This document shows positions 40,197 through 50,649 of a stretch of 64,000 bases of DNA, in pieces (positions within the stretch are counted from its first letter, which is position 1; the number at the start of each line of letters is the position of its first letter). The stretch spans positions 62,001-126,000 of the forward strand of contig CP121450.1 of assembly GCA_029689965.1 (NCBI GenBank), given 5' to 3'. Source of the DNA: Curtobacterium flaccumfaciens (GTDB lineage Bacteria > Actinomycetota > Actinomycetes > Actinomycetales > Microbacteriaceae). The translations under genes and the position numbers were made by a program. The notes below the pieces were generated by a model. It did no database searches and had not been told where the DNA came from. It saw nothing but the letters and a program-made list of their open reading frames with translations.

Positions 40197-41284
40197 TCAG
40201 GCTGCTGAGCGACGCCTGCCTTCGAGTCGGCGCTGAACGAACGCCTGGCGGAGTCGCTCGAGGAGCACCGTGGGCCGGCCGACGTCCATCGACGTCCCAT
40301 GGATGACGATCCACCCGTTCACCGCGAACCCGTTGGAACGTCGCTGGTCGTGCTGGAACGTGCGCTGCTCACGGTGGTGGTCTCCGTCGTACTCCAGGGC
40401 GATCCGGGAGTCCGGCCACGCGAGGTCTGGTCGTCCGAGGAACCTCCCGAGTCGTCCACGACGTCCACGTTCACCGACGGTTCCGGGAACCCTGCATCGA
40501 TCACCGTCAGGCGGAATCGCGACTCCATGGGCGACTCGACCCCGGAGCGGATCCGTTCGAGCGCGGCTCGCGCCTTCCTCGACGACCGACCTCCGGACAC
40601 GATCGCGGCTCGGAGCCCGTCGATGGTTGCGAGTCCGATCGGTCCGACGAAGTAGTCGCCGAGGACGACGAGATCAGCCTCGGCGAGGAGTGACGCGCAC
40701 TCGAACCAGGCTCGTGCTGGCCCGCTCACGGGGATGCCTCGGACCTGGTCCGGTCGGAAGGAGTCGGATCGGAGTCGATGCGATGTCACTTGCGGCCGGC
40801 GCATGACGGGTGCGGTGCCGATCGACGTCACGTGCACGAGTGCGCCTTCGTGTTCACGCGGCAGCGGGGCACCCCACAACTGCGCGGCCGTGGTGTGACT
40901 GACGAACTGGTCGTCGCGGAGCACGAGTGCGATCGCCTCGACCGTCGAGATGGGAACACCGGCCCGAGAGCGGACGCCGTGCACGGGGGCCTCGAGGTCA
41001 CGCCGGGTCAGCCGCGAGGGCGACACTCCGGCAGCGATGGCATCACGGACGCGGAACGCTCCGGCCGGTTCGTGTGTGCGCGTCGGGCTCGGCATGGAGC
41101 GAGTCTCCCGCGCGGGCTGCCCAGGCCAGGGCGTGCATGACGCATCTGTGGAGAAGAAGGCGGGTCGCGCCTCCAGACCGAGAGCGCACGCCACCAATCG
41201 AGGTCTCACAACACGCGGCCTGCGCATTGCCGAGGTGCGACAGGTGCTTTGCTACCGGGGCGAGATGCCGAGATTTTCGAACCT
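40055..41284. repeat. 23-bp inverted repeats flanking the DUF559-type gene
   Basis: 40055-40077 (begins AGGTTCCAAAATCTCGG) and 41262-41284 are inverted copies matching at 22 of 23 positions, enclosing one gene. A third relative, at 55332-55359, stands alone, so these may also be ordinary members of a dispersed family. Confidence 0.6.
40197..41095 (-). CDS. AbiEi-like N-terminus plus DUF559 nuclease-like protein (one apparent frameshift)
   Basis: About 299 residues. The N-terminus (FRVRDAIAAGVSPSRLTRRD) resembles the winged-helix AbiEi antitoxin-type domain. The C-terminus, after repair near 40437, reads RPDLAWPDSRIALEYDGDHH, matching the PD-(D/E)xK-like core of actinobacterial DUF559/Vsr-like proteins. 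Such genes are common, variable and of unknown function, often in accessory DNA. ATG at 41095 after GGGAGA. Flanked by 23-bp inverted repeats. Confidence 0.75.
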
Positions 41285-41315
41285 CGGCAGTCGCACGCAT
41301 GGCGCCCGACGACGC
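41096..41315. other. non-coding region upstream of DUF559-type gene
   Basis: Contains a family 1 half-site (GCGGGTCGCGCCTCCAG, about 41159-41176) and the right inverted repeat (41262-41284). No gene supported. Confidence 0.5.
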
Positions 41316-41352
41316 GGAAGGGCCCCGCACGCGCAGCGTGCGGGGCCCTTCC
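41316..41352 (-). terminator. groEL terminator
   Basis: Perfect 17-bp stem GGAAGGGCCCCGCACGC with a 3-nt loop, 12 bp after the groEL stop. Confidence 0.85.
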
Positions 41353-41363
41353 AGAAGGACTGC

Positions 41364-43120
<1,757 letters not shown>

Positions 43121-43184
43121 TCATGCTGCGGAACGCGCGCACCGACCGCAGGGACGCGCCGGCCACGGACGCCACCGCACGCAC

Positions 43185-43216
43185 GAGCGCGCCGCCCCTG
43201 GCGGGACGGCGCGCTC
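43185..43216 (-). terminator. cspA terminator
   Basis: GAGCGCGCCG pairs perfectly with CGGCGCGCTC across a 12-nt loop, 25 bp after the cspA stop. Confidence 0.75.
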
Positions 43217-43240
43217 GCTCTGACTCGAAGTGGTCGCCGG

Positions 43241-43443
43241 TCAGGCCGGGCGGACGGACTCGGCCTGGGGCCCCTTCGCCCGGTGCCGACGTCGAACGTC
43301 ACTGCCTGACCCTCCTCGAGGACCTTGTAGCCCGACATGTCGATTGCCGAGTAGTGCACGAACACGTCCTGGCCCCCTCCATCGACGGTGATGAAGCCGA
43401 AGCCCTTCTCGGCGTTGAACCACTTCACGGTTCCGTTGGCCAT
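43241..43443 (-). CDS. cspA: cold-shock protein CspA (one apparent frameshift)
   Basis: RNA chaperone of 67 residues after repair, the standard Csp length. [19 protein letters not shown] contains RNP1 (KGFGFI); RNP2 is DVFVHYSAI. The frame breaks near 43284 (a G lost from GGGG) before the ending [16 protein letters not shown] precedes the ATG and a long 5' leader (over 80 nt) is expected, as in cold-inducible genes. Confidence 0.94.
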
Positions 43444-43599
43444 GATCTCTTGCTCCCTGCGGTGGTGCTGTCGCGGACGACGCAGTCGCCGTCCCGGCAC
43501 GACTCTGACCGAACAACGCCGACAGAGCAAGAGGTGTGACGCTGTTTCACGTCGATCCGGTCAAGAATCAACGTGCCGGAAACACGATCGTCACAAATG

Positions 43600-43613
43600 C
43601 GCGCCGCGGCGCG
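43600..43613 (-). terminator. small palindrome 3' of LytR-C gene
   Basis: CGCGCCGCGGCGCG followed on the minus strand by CATTTGTG; weak terminator candidate. Confidence 0.35.
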
Positions 43614-43622
43614 GGAGACGCG

Positions 43623-44215
43623 TCACCCGCCGTAGTCGGCACCGAGCACGACGCTGATGTCCGCGTTCGGGAACGCCGCCGACTGCTGCACCGCGGTGAC
43701 GCCGAGGGACTTCGCGATCCCCCGCGCGACGGCCGCCTGGGACGCCTGCTGGTAGTACACGATCGACGACGTGGTCCCGGTGGTGCCCGCGTCGCCGGTC
43801 GACGTGACCTTCCACCCCGCCGCGGTGAGCGCTGCGCTGCCCTTGGCCGCGAGCCCCGTGGTGGTCGTGCCGTTCAGCACGACGAGCGTGGTGGAGCCCT
43901 GGTCGGCCGGGTCCCCGCCGCTGGCGCCTGCGACGCCGGGGACGACGCCGACGCGGACGACGACGGCTTCGAGGTCGCGGACGCCGAGGACGACGCCGAC
44001 GGTGAGGACGAACCGTTGAACGAGTAGCTGCCGTTCAGGAGCGCGAGGACGAGCACGCCGAGGCCGACGAGCACACCCGTGGCGAGCGCGGCCCAGGCGA
44101 ACGCGATCCAGCCGCGGCCTCGCCGCTGCGCGCCGCGGTGCGCACCGACCCGCGGGCCGTCGGCGACGTCGTCGAACCGGTCTCGGGGAATCTCGTCGTC
44201 ATCGTTCCTCTTCAC
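43623..44215 (-). CDS. membrane-anchored LytR C-terminal domain protein (one apparent frameshift)
   Basis: About 198 residues. Cytoplasmic basic N-terminus, one membrane segment (IAFAWAALATGVLVGLGVLV), a Ser/Ala/Pro-rich linker, then a LytR_C domain outside the cell: TTLVVLNGTTTTGLAAKGSA, IVYYQQASQAAVARGIAKSL, ISVVLGADYGG. Such domains accompany LCP cell-wall ligases and probably bind wall polymers. Frame break near 43911 (GGGG read as GGG). GTG 44215 overlaps the DUF3263 gene by 17 bp. Confidence 0.8.
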
Positions 44216-44510
44216 GTCCTTCGGGTGCTGCGCCGGGAGCGACGAAGCTGCGCGCCGCCCGGGCACTGGTGCGCGCGTGCCGCAGCCGCTGCAGCCGGGC
44301 GACCAGCTGCGGGTCGTACGCGAGCGCCGCGGGAGAGTCGATCACACGGTTCAGCACCTGGTAGTACCGTGCCGGCGACATGTCGAACTCGACCCGGATC
44401 TCCGCTTCCTTCGTGCGGTCGTGCCGTGCCCGGCCGTGCTCGAAGGCGAGCACGTGCTTGGCGAGCTCGTCGAGCTCGACGGGTGTGGCGGTCACTGCGG
44501 TTCCGATCAC
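44199..44510 (-). CDS. DUF3263 protein
   Basis: About 103 residues, intact. The conserved core ELAKHVLAFEHGRARHDRTK, then IRVEFDMSPARYYQVLNRVI with a helix-turn-helix-like pattern, defines DUF3263, found throughout actinobacteria next to LytR_C genes as here. Possibly DNA-binding. The start is uncertain: GTG 44510 is chosen since a TACGAT -10 overlaps the ATG at 44534. Confidence 0.82.
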   Translation of the reverse strand: MIGTAVTATPVELDELAKHVLAFEHGRARHDRTKEAEIRVEFDMSPARYYQVLNRVIDSPAALAYDPQLVARLQRLRHARTSARAARSFVAPGAAPEGREEER

Positions 44511-44591
44511 GGTGAGGTAACGGGTCTCGCACATCGTAGGGGTGGAGATGATCCGGACCCTGGCACGCCGCTGGACTGTCGCGAACACCGA

Positions 44592-45677
44592 TCACAGGTT
44601 CGGATCACGGATCCATCGCATCCGCACGCCGAACGGATCGGAGACGGCCATCGCCGCGCCGTCGAGCGAGGCGGTCGCGAACGCGTCCGGATCGGCGGCG
44701 TCGACGTCCGCGGGCAGCGTCGCCGCGACACCGGACAGGATCCCGGTCCGTTCGAGCGCGATCCAGTGCACGCCGCGGTCGCGCACACGGTCGACGAACC
44801 GCTGCCGGTCGCTGCCCGGCACGTAGACGAGGGTGCCGGTGGTCAGGACGACCGGCTCCACACCGTCCGGCAGGGTGTCCAGAACACGGTCGAGGTCACC
44901 GGGCAGCGTGCCCCGCAGGCGGACGGGAGGCGCGGCGAGCGTCGCCCGCGCGGCCTCGCGCATCAGGGCGGTCCGGTCCGTCGCCTCGGGCGGGACGGCT
45001 TCGACGAGCCGGTCGAACGCGTCGGGTTCGGCGAGGTCGATCGGGTTCGGGTCGAGGACGACGCGCGCGGCGATGCCGATCGGTGTCGTCGCGGGCGCCG
45101 GCACCGCGCCCGACGCGTCGGCACGGAGCCGGACCGCTGGCACACCGACCGCCGTGTGCATCCGGACCGTTTCCGTTCGCGCCCCCGCACGGACGTCGCG
45201 CCCGGTCGCGGTCGGGCGCGACGTCCGCAGCGGGGCGCGGTCCGGCACACCCGTGCTGTCTCCCGCACCTCCGAGCCGGTAGTCGAGCGTCACCCGGTCG
45301 GGACGGAGCACAGCCCCGCCGCGCCGCCCGCGTCGACGAGGCCGAGGGGGCGCCCGACGTGCTCGGCGAGCGCTGCGAACAGCGGGACGACCGGGGCGAG
45401 GCGCCGCGGTCGTTGGCCTGCACCGTGGCGGAGGCGACGGCCGCGACCAGGGCGGGTCGTGCCTCCAGTCCGAGCGCGCGCAGCGCACCGGGTCCGCCGG
45501 GTCGGCACCCAGACGACGGGCTGCCGCGAAGACCAGCTCGGGCTGCCGCTGCTGCTCCGGGACCTCGTCGAGGAGCGCGACGAGCGAGGCGTCGACCGAT
45601 CGTGCCCAGGCCGCGTACGACGGGGAGACCGACTCGATGCGGTCGGCGTACGCGCGGTAGCGGTCGAGCGTCCTCAT
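44592..45677 (-). CDS. DUF2332 family protein (three apparent frameshifts)
   Basis: About 363 residues after repair. The order of blocks is DUF2332: RYRAYADRIESVSPSYAAWA, ELVFAAARRLGADP, VVPLFAALAEHVGRPLGLVD, GLCLRPDRVTLDYRLGG, GIAARVVLDPNPIDLAEPDA, VLTTGTLVYVPGSDRQRFVD. The fold is predicted methyltransferase-like; function unknown. Frame breaks near 45492, 45408 and 45310, each a lost C or G. ATG 45677 overlaps the stop of the acetyltransferase gene (ATGA). Confidence 0.82.
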   Translation of the reverse strand: MRTLDRYRAYADRIESVSPSYAAWARSVDASLVALLDEVPEQQRQPELVFAAARRLGADPADPVRCARSDWRHDPPWSRPSPPPRCRPTTAAPRPGRPAVRSARRARRAPPRPRRRGRRGGAVLRPDRVTLDYRLGGAGDSTGVPDRAPLRTSRPTATGRDVRAGARTETVRMHTAVGVPAVRLRADASGAVPAPATTPIGIAARVVLDPNPIDLAEPDAFDRLVEAVPPEATDRTALMREAARATLAAPPVRLRGTLPGDLDRVLDTLPDGVEPVVLTTGTLVYVPGSDRQRFVDRVRDRGVHWIALERTGILSGVAATLPADVDAADPDAFATASLDGAAMAVSDPFGVRMRWIRDPNL

Positions 45678-46141
45678 GCGCGGTGCATGCCCACGTGACG
45701 GATACCGGCCTCGTCGTACGGCGCACCGAACCGGACGAAGCCGTGCCGCTCGTACAGCCCGGCGACGTACTCCTGCGCGTGCAGGACGACGGGCTCGTGC
45801 CCGTGGGCGTCGAGGACGGCGGCGACGAGCCGGCCCGCGATCCCACGGCCGCGGTGGTCCGGGTGGGTGGCGACACGGCCGATCACCCACGCCGGCGGCT
45901 CCGAACCGTCGGGGTGGGGCTCGTCGACCGCGGGACGGACGAGCCGCAGGTACCCGACCGTCCGGTCGTCCGCTCCGAACCACCAGTGCTCGGTGTCCGG
46001 GTCGCGGTCGCGGCCGTCGAAGTCCTCGGCGGTGACCCGCTGCTCGAGGGCGAAGACGCGGTTCCGGAGCACCACGATGCCGTACAGTTCGTCCGTCGTC
46101 AGCCGGGCCCAGCCGGAACGGTGCACGGAATGCTCGGACAT
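45674..46141 (-). CDS. GNAT family acetyltransferase, ElaA-like
   Basis: 155 residues, intact. GNAT acetyl-CoA loop: WVIGRVATHPDHRGRGIAGR (R/QxxGxG/A form). The N-terminal LYGIVVLRNRVFALEQR matches the ElaA subgroup. Substrate unknown. TAAACT ends 7 nt before the ATG with no Shine-Dalgarno (leaderless). Coupled to the DUF2332 gene; divergent from msrB. Confidence 0.88.
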   Translation of the reverse strand: MSEHSVHRSGWARLTTDELYGIVVLRNRVFALEQRVTAEDFDGRDRDPDTEHWWFGADDRTVGYLRLVRPAVDEPHPDGSEPPAWVIGRVATHPDHRGRGIAGRLVAAVLDAHGHEPVVLHAQEYVAGLYERHGFVRFGAPYDEAGIRHVGMHRA

Positions 46142-46196
46142 CGTCGCGAGTTTACTGGAGTGGCCGTCCACCAGCGGCCGGAAGCAGGAGGAAGCA

Positions 46197-46605
46197 ATGG
46201 CATACAACGTCGACAAGTCCGACGCCCAGTGGCGCGAGGAGCTCTCCCGGACCAGTACGCCGTCCTCCGGCAGGCGGGCACCGAACGACCCTGGACCGGT
46301 GAGCTCCTCGACGAGGAGCGCGCCGGCGTGTACACGTGTGCGGCCTGCGGCGCAGAGCTGTTCAAGAGCGGCACGAAGTTCGACTCCGGCTGCGGCTGGC
46401 CGTCGTTCTACGAGTCGGTCCGTCCGGACGCCGTGCAGCTGCTCGAGGACGACTCCCTCGGCATGGCGCGTACCGAGGTCCGCTGCGCGAACTGCGGCTC
46501 GCACCTGGGGCACGTCTTCCCGGACGGCTTCGGGACGCCCACGGGGGACCGCTACTGCATGAACTCGATCTCGCTGAACTTCGCGGAGCAGCCTGCGGGC
46601 GAGTG
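46197..46605 (+). CDS. msrB: peptide-methionine (R)-S-oxide reductase (one apparent frameshift)
   Basis: Repairs methionine-R-sulfoxide in proteins. About 136 residues after repair. Zinc pairs CAACG and CANCG, the block FDSGCGWPSFYESVRPDAV, and the catalytic Cys in GDRYCMNSISLNF are all present. Frame break near 46253 (CCC for CCCC). GGAGGA lies 7 nt before the ATG. Confidence 0.93.
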
Positions 46606-46643
46606 AGCACCGGACGCGTCCGCCGCTAGGATGGGGCGCGTCA

Positions 46644-46716
46644 GCCGGCATGGCGCAATTGGTAGCGCACCGTACTTGTAATACGGGGGTTGCGGGTTCA
46701 AGTCCCGCTGCCGGCC
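46644..46716 (+). tRNA. tRNA-Thr (anticodon TGT)
   Basis: Acceptor GCCGGCA pairs with TGCCGGC; D arm GGCGCAATTGGTAGCGC; anticodon stem CGTAC/GTACG-like with loop CTTGTAA giving TGT; T arm GCGGGTTCAAGTCCCGC. 73 nt, CCA not encoded. Confidence 0.95.
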
Positions 46717-46726
46717 CCGATCGTGC

Positions 46727-46758
46727 GAGGGCCCCGGGTGATGTCACCCGGGGCCCTC
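46727..46758 (+). terminator. tRNA-Thr terminator
   Basis: Perfect 15-bp stem GAGGGCCCCGGGTGA with a 2-nt loop, 11 bp after the tRNA. Confidence 0.85.
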
Positions 46759-46903
46759 GGCGCGTGGAACGCGGATCAGGGGGCGTTCCGGGCGCTCGAC
46801 GCGGTAACCAGCCGGTCGTGCAGCGATGGTGACACCTGTGGCGTGCGCTGTCCACAGCACCGCCCGACCTCGCGGAAAGCCGCAGGACCCGGACAGCCCC
46901 CGT

Positions 46904-47935
46904 TCAGCGACCGCCGGTGAGCTTGCGCTCGCGCTGCGCCACCCCGGCCGTGCCGTACGGGTAGTCGTCGATCCTCGGCGCGCTGACGTCGTTCAGGGTC
47001 TGCAGCTCGGCGTCGTCGAGCACGAGGTCCGCCGCACCGAGGTTGTCCTCGAGCTGCGAGACCGTGCGGGCCCCGAGGATGACGCTCGTGACGGCCGGGC
47101 GCGACAGGAGCCAGGCGAGGGCGACCTGCGAGCGCGAGGCGTCGTGCGCGTCGGCGATGGCCGAGACCGCGTCCAGCACCGCCCAGGTGCGCTCGTCGCC
47201 GTTCCGGGCCTCCCACGCCTCCATACCGCGCTGCGGGTTCTCGCCGAGGCGGGTGGCACCGGTGGGGGCCTCGTCCCGCTGGTACTTGCCGGAGAGCCAG
47301 CCGCCGGCGAGGGGCGACCACGGGAGCAGGCCGATCCCGGCGTCCAGGCAGGCGGGGACGACCTCGTGCTCGATGTCGCGCACGAGCAGGTTGTACTGCG
47401 GCTGCAGCGTCACGGGCGGTGCCCATCCGTGACCGCGCGCCTCGTACACGGCCTTCGTGATCTGGTACCCGAGGTAGTTCGAGAACCCGTAGGAGCCGAT
47501 CTTGCCCGCGGAGACGGCGTCGTCGAGGAAGCGCAGGGTCTCCTCGATCGGGGTCAGGGCGTCCCACGCGTGCATCTGGTACAGGTCGATGGTCTCGACA
47601 CCGAGCCGTTCGAGGGACGCGTCGAGGGCCCTGGCGAGGTGCCGGCGCGAGAGCCCGACGTCGTTCGGTCCGTCGCCCTGCGGGAAGCGGCCCTTGGTGG
47701 CGAGGACGACCTGCTGCGCCTCGGTCGGGTGGGCCGCGAGCCAGCGGCCGATGATCCGCTCGGACTCGTTGCCGGAGTACACGTCGGCCGTGTCGACCAG
47801 GGTGCCGCCCGCGGCGACGAACGTGTCGATGATCTGGTGGGAGGTGGGTTCGTCGGCCTCGCTGCCGAACGTCATGGTGCCGAGGGTCAGCGTCGACACC
47901 GATGTCCCGCTGTTGCCGAGGAGTCTGTAGTCCAT
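46904..47935 (-). CDS. aldo/keto reductase
   Basis: 343 residues, intact. NADPH-dependent TIM-barrel oxidoreductase: VDTADVYSGNESERIIGRWL (catalytic Asp and Tyr), LATKGRFPQGDGPNDVG (Lys), LYQMHAWDALTPIEET (His), SNYLGYQITKAVYEARG, GIGLLPWSPLAGGWLSGKY. Resembles the voltage-gated K+ channel beta-like AKR group. Substrate unknown. Next to an alpha/beta hydrolase gene on the same strand. Confidence 0.93.
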   Translation of the reverse strand: MDYRLLGNSGTSVSTLTLGTMTFGSEADEPTSHQIIDTFVAAGGTLVDTADVYSGNESERIIGRWLAAHPTEAQQVVLATKGRFPQGDGPNDVGLSRRHLARALDASLERLGVETIDLYQMHAWDALTPIEETLRFLDDAVSAGKIGSYGFSNYLGYQITKAVYEARGHGWAPPVTLQPQYNLLVRDIEHEVVPACLDAGIGLLPWSPLAGGWLSGKYQRDEAPTGATRLGENPQRGMEAWEARNGDERTWAVLDAVSAIADAHDASRSQVALAWLLSRPAVTSVILGARTVSQLEDNLGAADLVLDDAELQTLNDVSAPRIDDYPYGTAGVAQRERKLTGGR

Positions 47936-47988
47936 GGCCGGGACGGTACGCCCGCGCGGCTCCGCCAACGAGGACCTGCCAGTACCCG

Positions 47989-48787
47989 TCAGCGCTCGTC
48001 GGACTCGGCAGCGCCCGACAGGAAGGCGATCGCCGCCCGCCGGAAGTCCCGCGACGTCGGGGCGTTGAAGTGGTTCCGCCCGGGGATCTCGAAGAACGAC
48101 GCGTCCGGAGCGGCCTCTGCCAGCCGGACGGCACTGTCGCGGATGCCGTCCTCGCTGCCGGCGGCCATCAGGACGGGCTGCGACGGTGCGTTCGAGGGCG
48201 TCGGCTCGATGCTGTCCCGCATCCCCTCGACCATCGCCACGAGCGCTGCGAGGTCGTTCCCCTCGACGTTCCCCGCCATCGTGAGGTAGCCGTTCGTCAC
48301 CCGGTCCTCGATCGGTGTGCCGTCGGCGAGGTACGCCTTCGCCTGGTCGACCCGCACGCGGCGCATCGGGTCGGCGTCCGGGATGCCGCCGAACACCGCA
48401 CGGGTGATCCGGTCCGGGATCCGCTCGGCCGTGTGCCAGCCGACGCGGGCACCGAGCGAGTAGCCGAGGTACGCGACGTCGTCGAGCAGGTACGTGTCGA
48501 TCACCGCGGTGACGTCCGCCACGAGGAGGTCCATCGAATACGCGCCCGGATCGCGCGGCTTCGCGCTCGCTCCGTGGCCGCGCTGGTCGATCGCGACGAC
48601 GCGGTAGCCCGCACGCACGAGGTCGCGGGTCCACCCCGAGGCGTGCCAGTTGAGAACGGCTCCGGAGGCGAATCCGTGCACGGCGACGACGGCCGGGGCC
48701 TCGGGGTCGCCGAAGTCGTACGTGGCGATCTGGATTCCGTCCGGGACATCACGGCCCGGGTCGAGGCGCTTCGGGGACGAGTGACAT
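47989..48787 (-). CDS. alpha/beta hydrolase (one apparent frameshift)
   Basis: About 266 residues. VVAIDQRGHGASAKPRDPGA, nucleophile elbow VAYLGYSLGARVGWH (GxSxG with Ser), acid in AAGSEDGIRDS and His in EIPGRNHFNAPT give the catalytic triad. No start codon exists in frame upstream of 48681, but ATG 48787 with GGAGG upstream fits if one C of the CCCC near 48776 is extra. Substrate unknown. Confidence 0.82.
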
Positions 48788-48821
48788 GTCGCCTCCAGGG
48801 TACCGGGGCACTGTGGTCGTC

Positions 48822-49616
48822 ATGGACGGCTACGGTGGCGATCAGATCCGGGCGGCGGAGCGGCCGCACCTCGAGGATGGCGAGCCCCTCATGCAGCGCG
48901 CCGCCGACGGACTCGCTGCGATCGTCGGCGAGCTGCTCGACGACCCGGCCGTGCGGCCGGGCGACGGGCCTGGATCGGTCCTGCTGCTGGTGGGCAGCGG
49001 CGACAACGGCGGCGACGCCCTGTTCGCGGGTGCGCGGCTCGCAGCGGCCGGGAGGCACGTGGCGGCGGTGCGCGTCGGCTCACGGGTCCACGAGGCGGGC
49101 CTGGCAGCGGCGCTGGACGCCGGTGTGCGTCTCCTCGACGCCCCCGCGGATGCCGCCGTCACGGGTGCGACTGACACCCCCGACGCCGCGGACGCGGTCG
49201 GCCCGGGTGCCGCAGACATCCTCCGCACGGCGGTGCCGACCGACGGCGACCGGCTGGCCGGGGTCGCGGCCGGAGCCGCACTCGAGGCGGACCTCGTCCT
49301 CGACGGGATCCTCGGCATCGGCGCGCACGGTCCGCTCCGTTCACCTGGACGCGAGGTCGTGGACGCGATCCGCGAGCTCGCACGGGACCAACGCGCACCG
49401 TTCGTCGTCGCCGTCGACGTCCCGAGCGGCATCGACGTGGACACCGGCGGGGTCGCGGACGACCACGTCCTGCACGCCGACGTCACCGTCACCTTCGGCG
49501 GGGTGAAGGCCGGGCTCCTGACGGGGCCGGCCGCGACGCTGTCCGGTCGGATCGAGCTGGTGGACGTCGGCATCGGCGCGGACCTCGCCGCGGTGGAGCC
49601 CCTGGTCCGGACCTGA
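48822..49616 (+). CDS. nnrE: NAD(P)H-hydrate epimerase (YjeF N-terminal domain)
   Basis: 264 residues, intact. Repairs damaged NAD(P)H by epimerising R-NAD(P)HX. The YjeF_N Rossmann core shows VLLLVGSGDNGGDALFAGAR, DLVLDGILGIGAHGPLRSPG and VVAVDVPSGIDVDTGGVADD. Only the epimerase domain is present; the dehydratase partner (NnrD) is not in the gene. ATG at 48822; a longer start at 48786 would lack a better ribosome site. Divergent from the hydrolase gene. Confidence 0.9.
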   Translation: MDGYGGDQIRAAERPHLEDGEPLMQRAADGLAAIVGELLDDPAVRPGDGPGSVLLLVGSGDNGGDALFAGARLAAAGRHVAAVRVGSRVHEAGLAAALDAGVRLLDAPADAAVTGATDTPDAADAVGPGAADILRTAVPTDGDRLAGVAAGAALEADLVLDGILGIGAHGPLRSPGREVVDAIRELARDQRAPFVVAVDVPSGIDVDTGGVADDHVLHADVTVTFGGVKAGLLTGPAATLSGRIELVDVGIGADLAAVEPLVRT

Positions 49617-49641
49617 TCGTCGGACGATCGATGGGCAGGCG

Positions 49642-50581
49642 TCAGACGGCGCCCGCGTCCACGCCGTGCTCGACGTCGCCACGCGCCTCGAGCCAGGTGT
49701 CGACGAAGTGCCGGTAGTTCGCGGCGATCAGCCCCTCGGCGGCCTCGGGATCGAGGTGTTCGCGGACGACGTCCTCGAGCGGCTCCTCCCAGTTGCTCCG
49801 CCCGATCGCGAAGCCGACGAACCCGTCGACCGGGGCCGCGGTGCGCAGCCAGCGGTCGAGCTGCTCCTCGGGGGCGTCCCTGCCGAGCACGATGCACTGC
49901 ACGGAGTCACGGCCGCCGCGGCGCACCGTGCGGACGATCCGCTCCGCGTCGGCGCGCTCGTCGAGTCCCTCGAGCTTCCAGACGTCCGCCTCGACCCCGC
50001 GGTCCTGCAGGTACTCGAGCACCTGCACGACCAGGTCGGGCCGGAGATCATGGTCGTAGTCGCTCACGGAGGCCCGCTGGTCGTCGGTGCCGGGACGAGC
50101 AGCTCGACGAGGAAGGGACGTCCGGCGTCGTGCAGGACGGACGCCACCGCCGCCAGGTCGGACGCCTGCTGCGCACGGCGGCCGGGTCGAAGTCGGGGTT
50201 GTCCCGCACGAGCACCTTCACCCAGTCCGGGTCGAAGGCGTCGAGGTGCGCTTCCCAGTCGTCCCCGTACTCGAGCTCGAACCACTCGCGTCCCGAGCGC
50301 TCGACGGGCATCGCGAGCTGGAGACCGGCTTCCTTCACGAGCCGGGCGACGTCCGCGCCGTAGCGCTCGTCGACCAGTACGCCGGTGCGCTCCCGCGCGG
50401 CCCCGGCGGCGAGCGCGCTGAGGACGCCGCGGTAGACGAGCTGCTTGCCGGCACGGACGCGTTCGGCCTCCGCCTCGTCGACCGGCTCACCGCCGGACTC
50501 GTCGTACGTGTGCTCGAGCAGCGAGGACCGCTGGTCCATCGCGAACAGGAACAGGGGGTGTGCTTCGTCGAGTGCGGGCAT
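49642..50581 (-). CDS. DUF2090 protein, IolC C-terminal-like TIM barrel (two apparent frameshifts)
   Basis: About 313 residues after repair. LFLFAMDQRSSLLEHTYDES, GVLVDERYGADVARLVKEAG, LAMPVERSGREWFELEYG, DFDPDWVKVLVRDNPDFDP-like blocks and GFVGFAIGRSNWEEPLEDVV match DUF2090, the domain fused to 5-dehydro-2-deoxygluconokinase IolC; standalone members are aldolase-like. Frame breaks near 50177 (GCCAG context) and 50093. No inositol genes nearby, so its role is unclear. Confidence 0.78.
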
Positions 50582-50649
50582 GCGCTCCGGTCTCCTCCCC
50601 GTCGGTCGTCGCTCGGTCATGCACCCACGGTGACCCGTAGGTTCGGGGC

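Noticed and set aside
45446..45490. Palindrome family 1 insertion inside the DUF2332 gene
   Set aside because: GGACTGGAGGCACGACCC there encodes GLEARP in a stretch that fits the family without an insertion, so it looks like chance resemblance.
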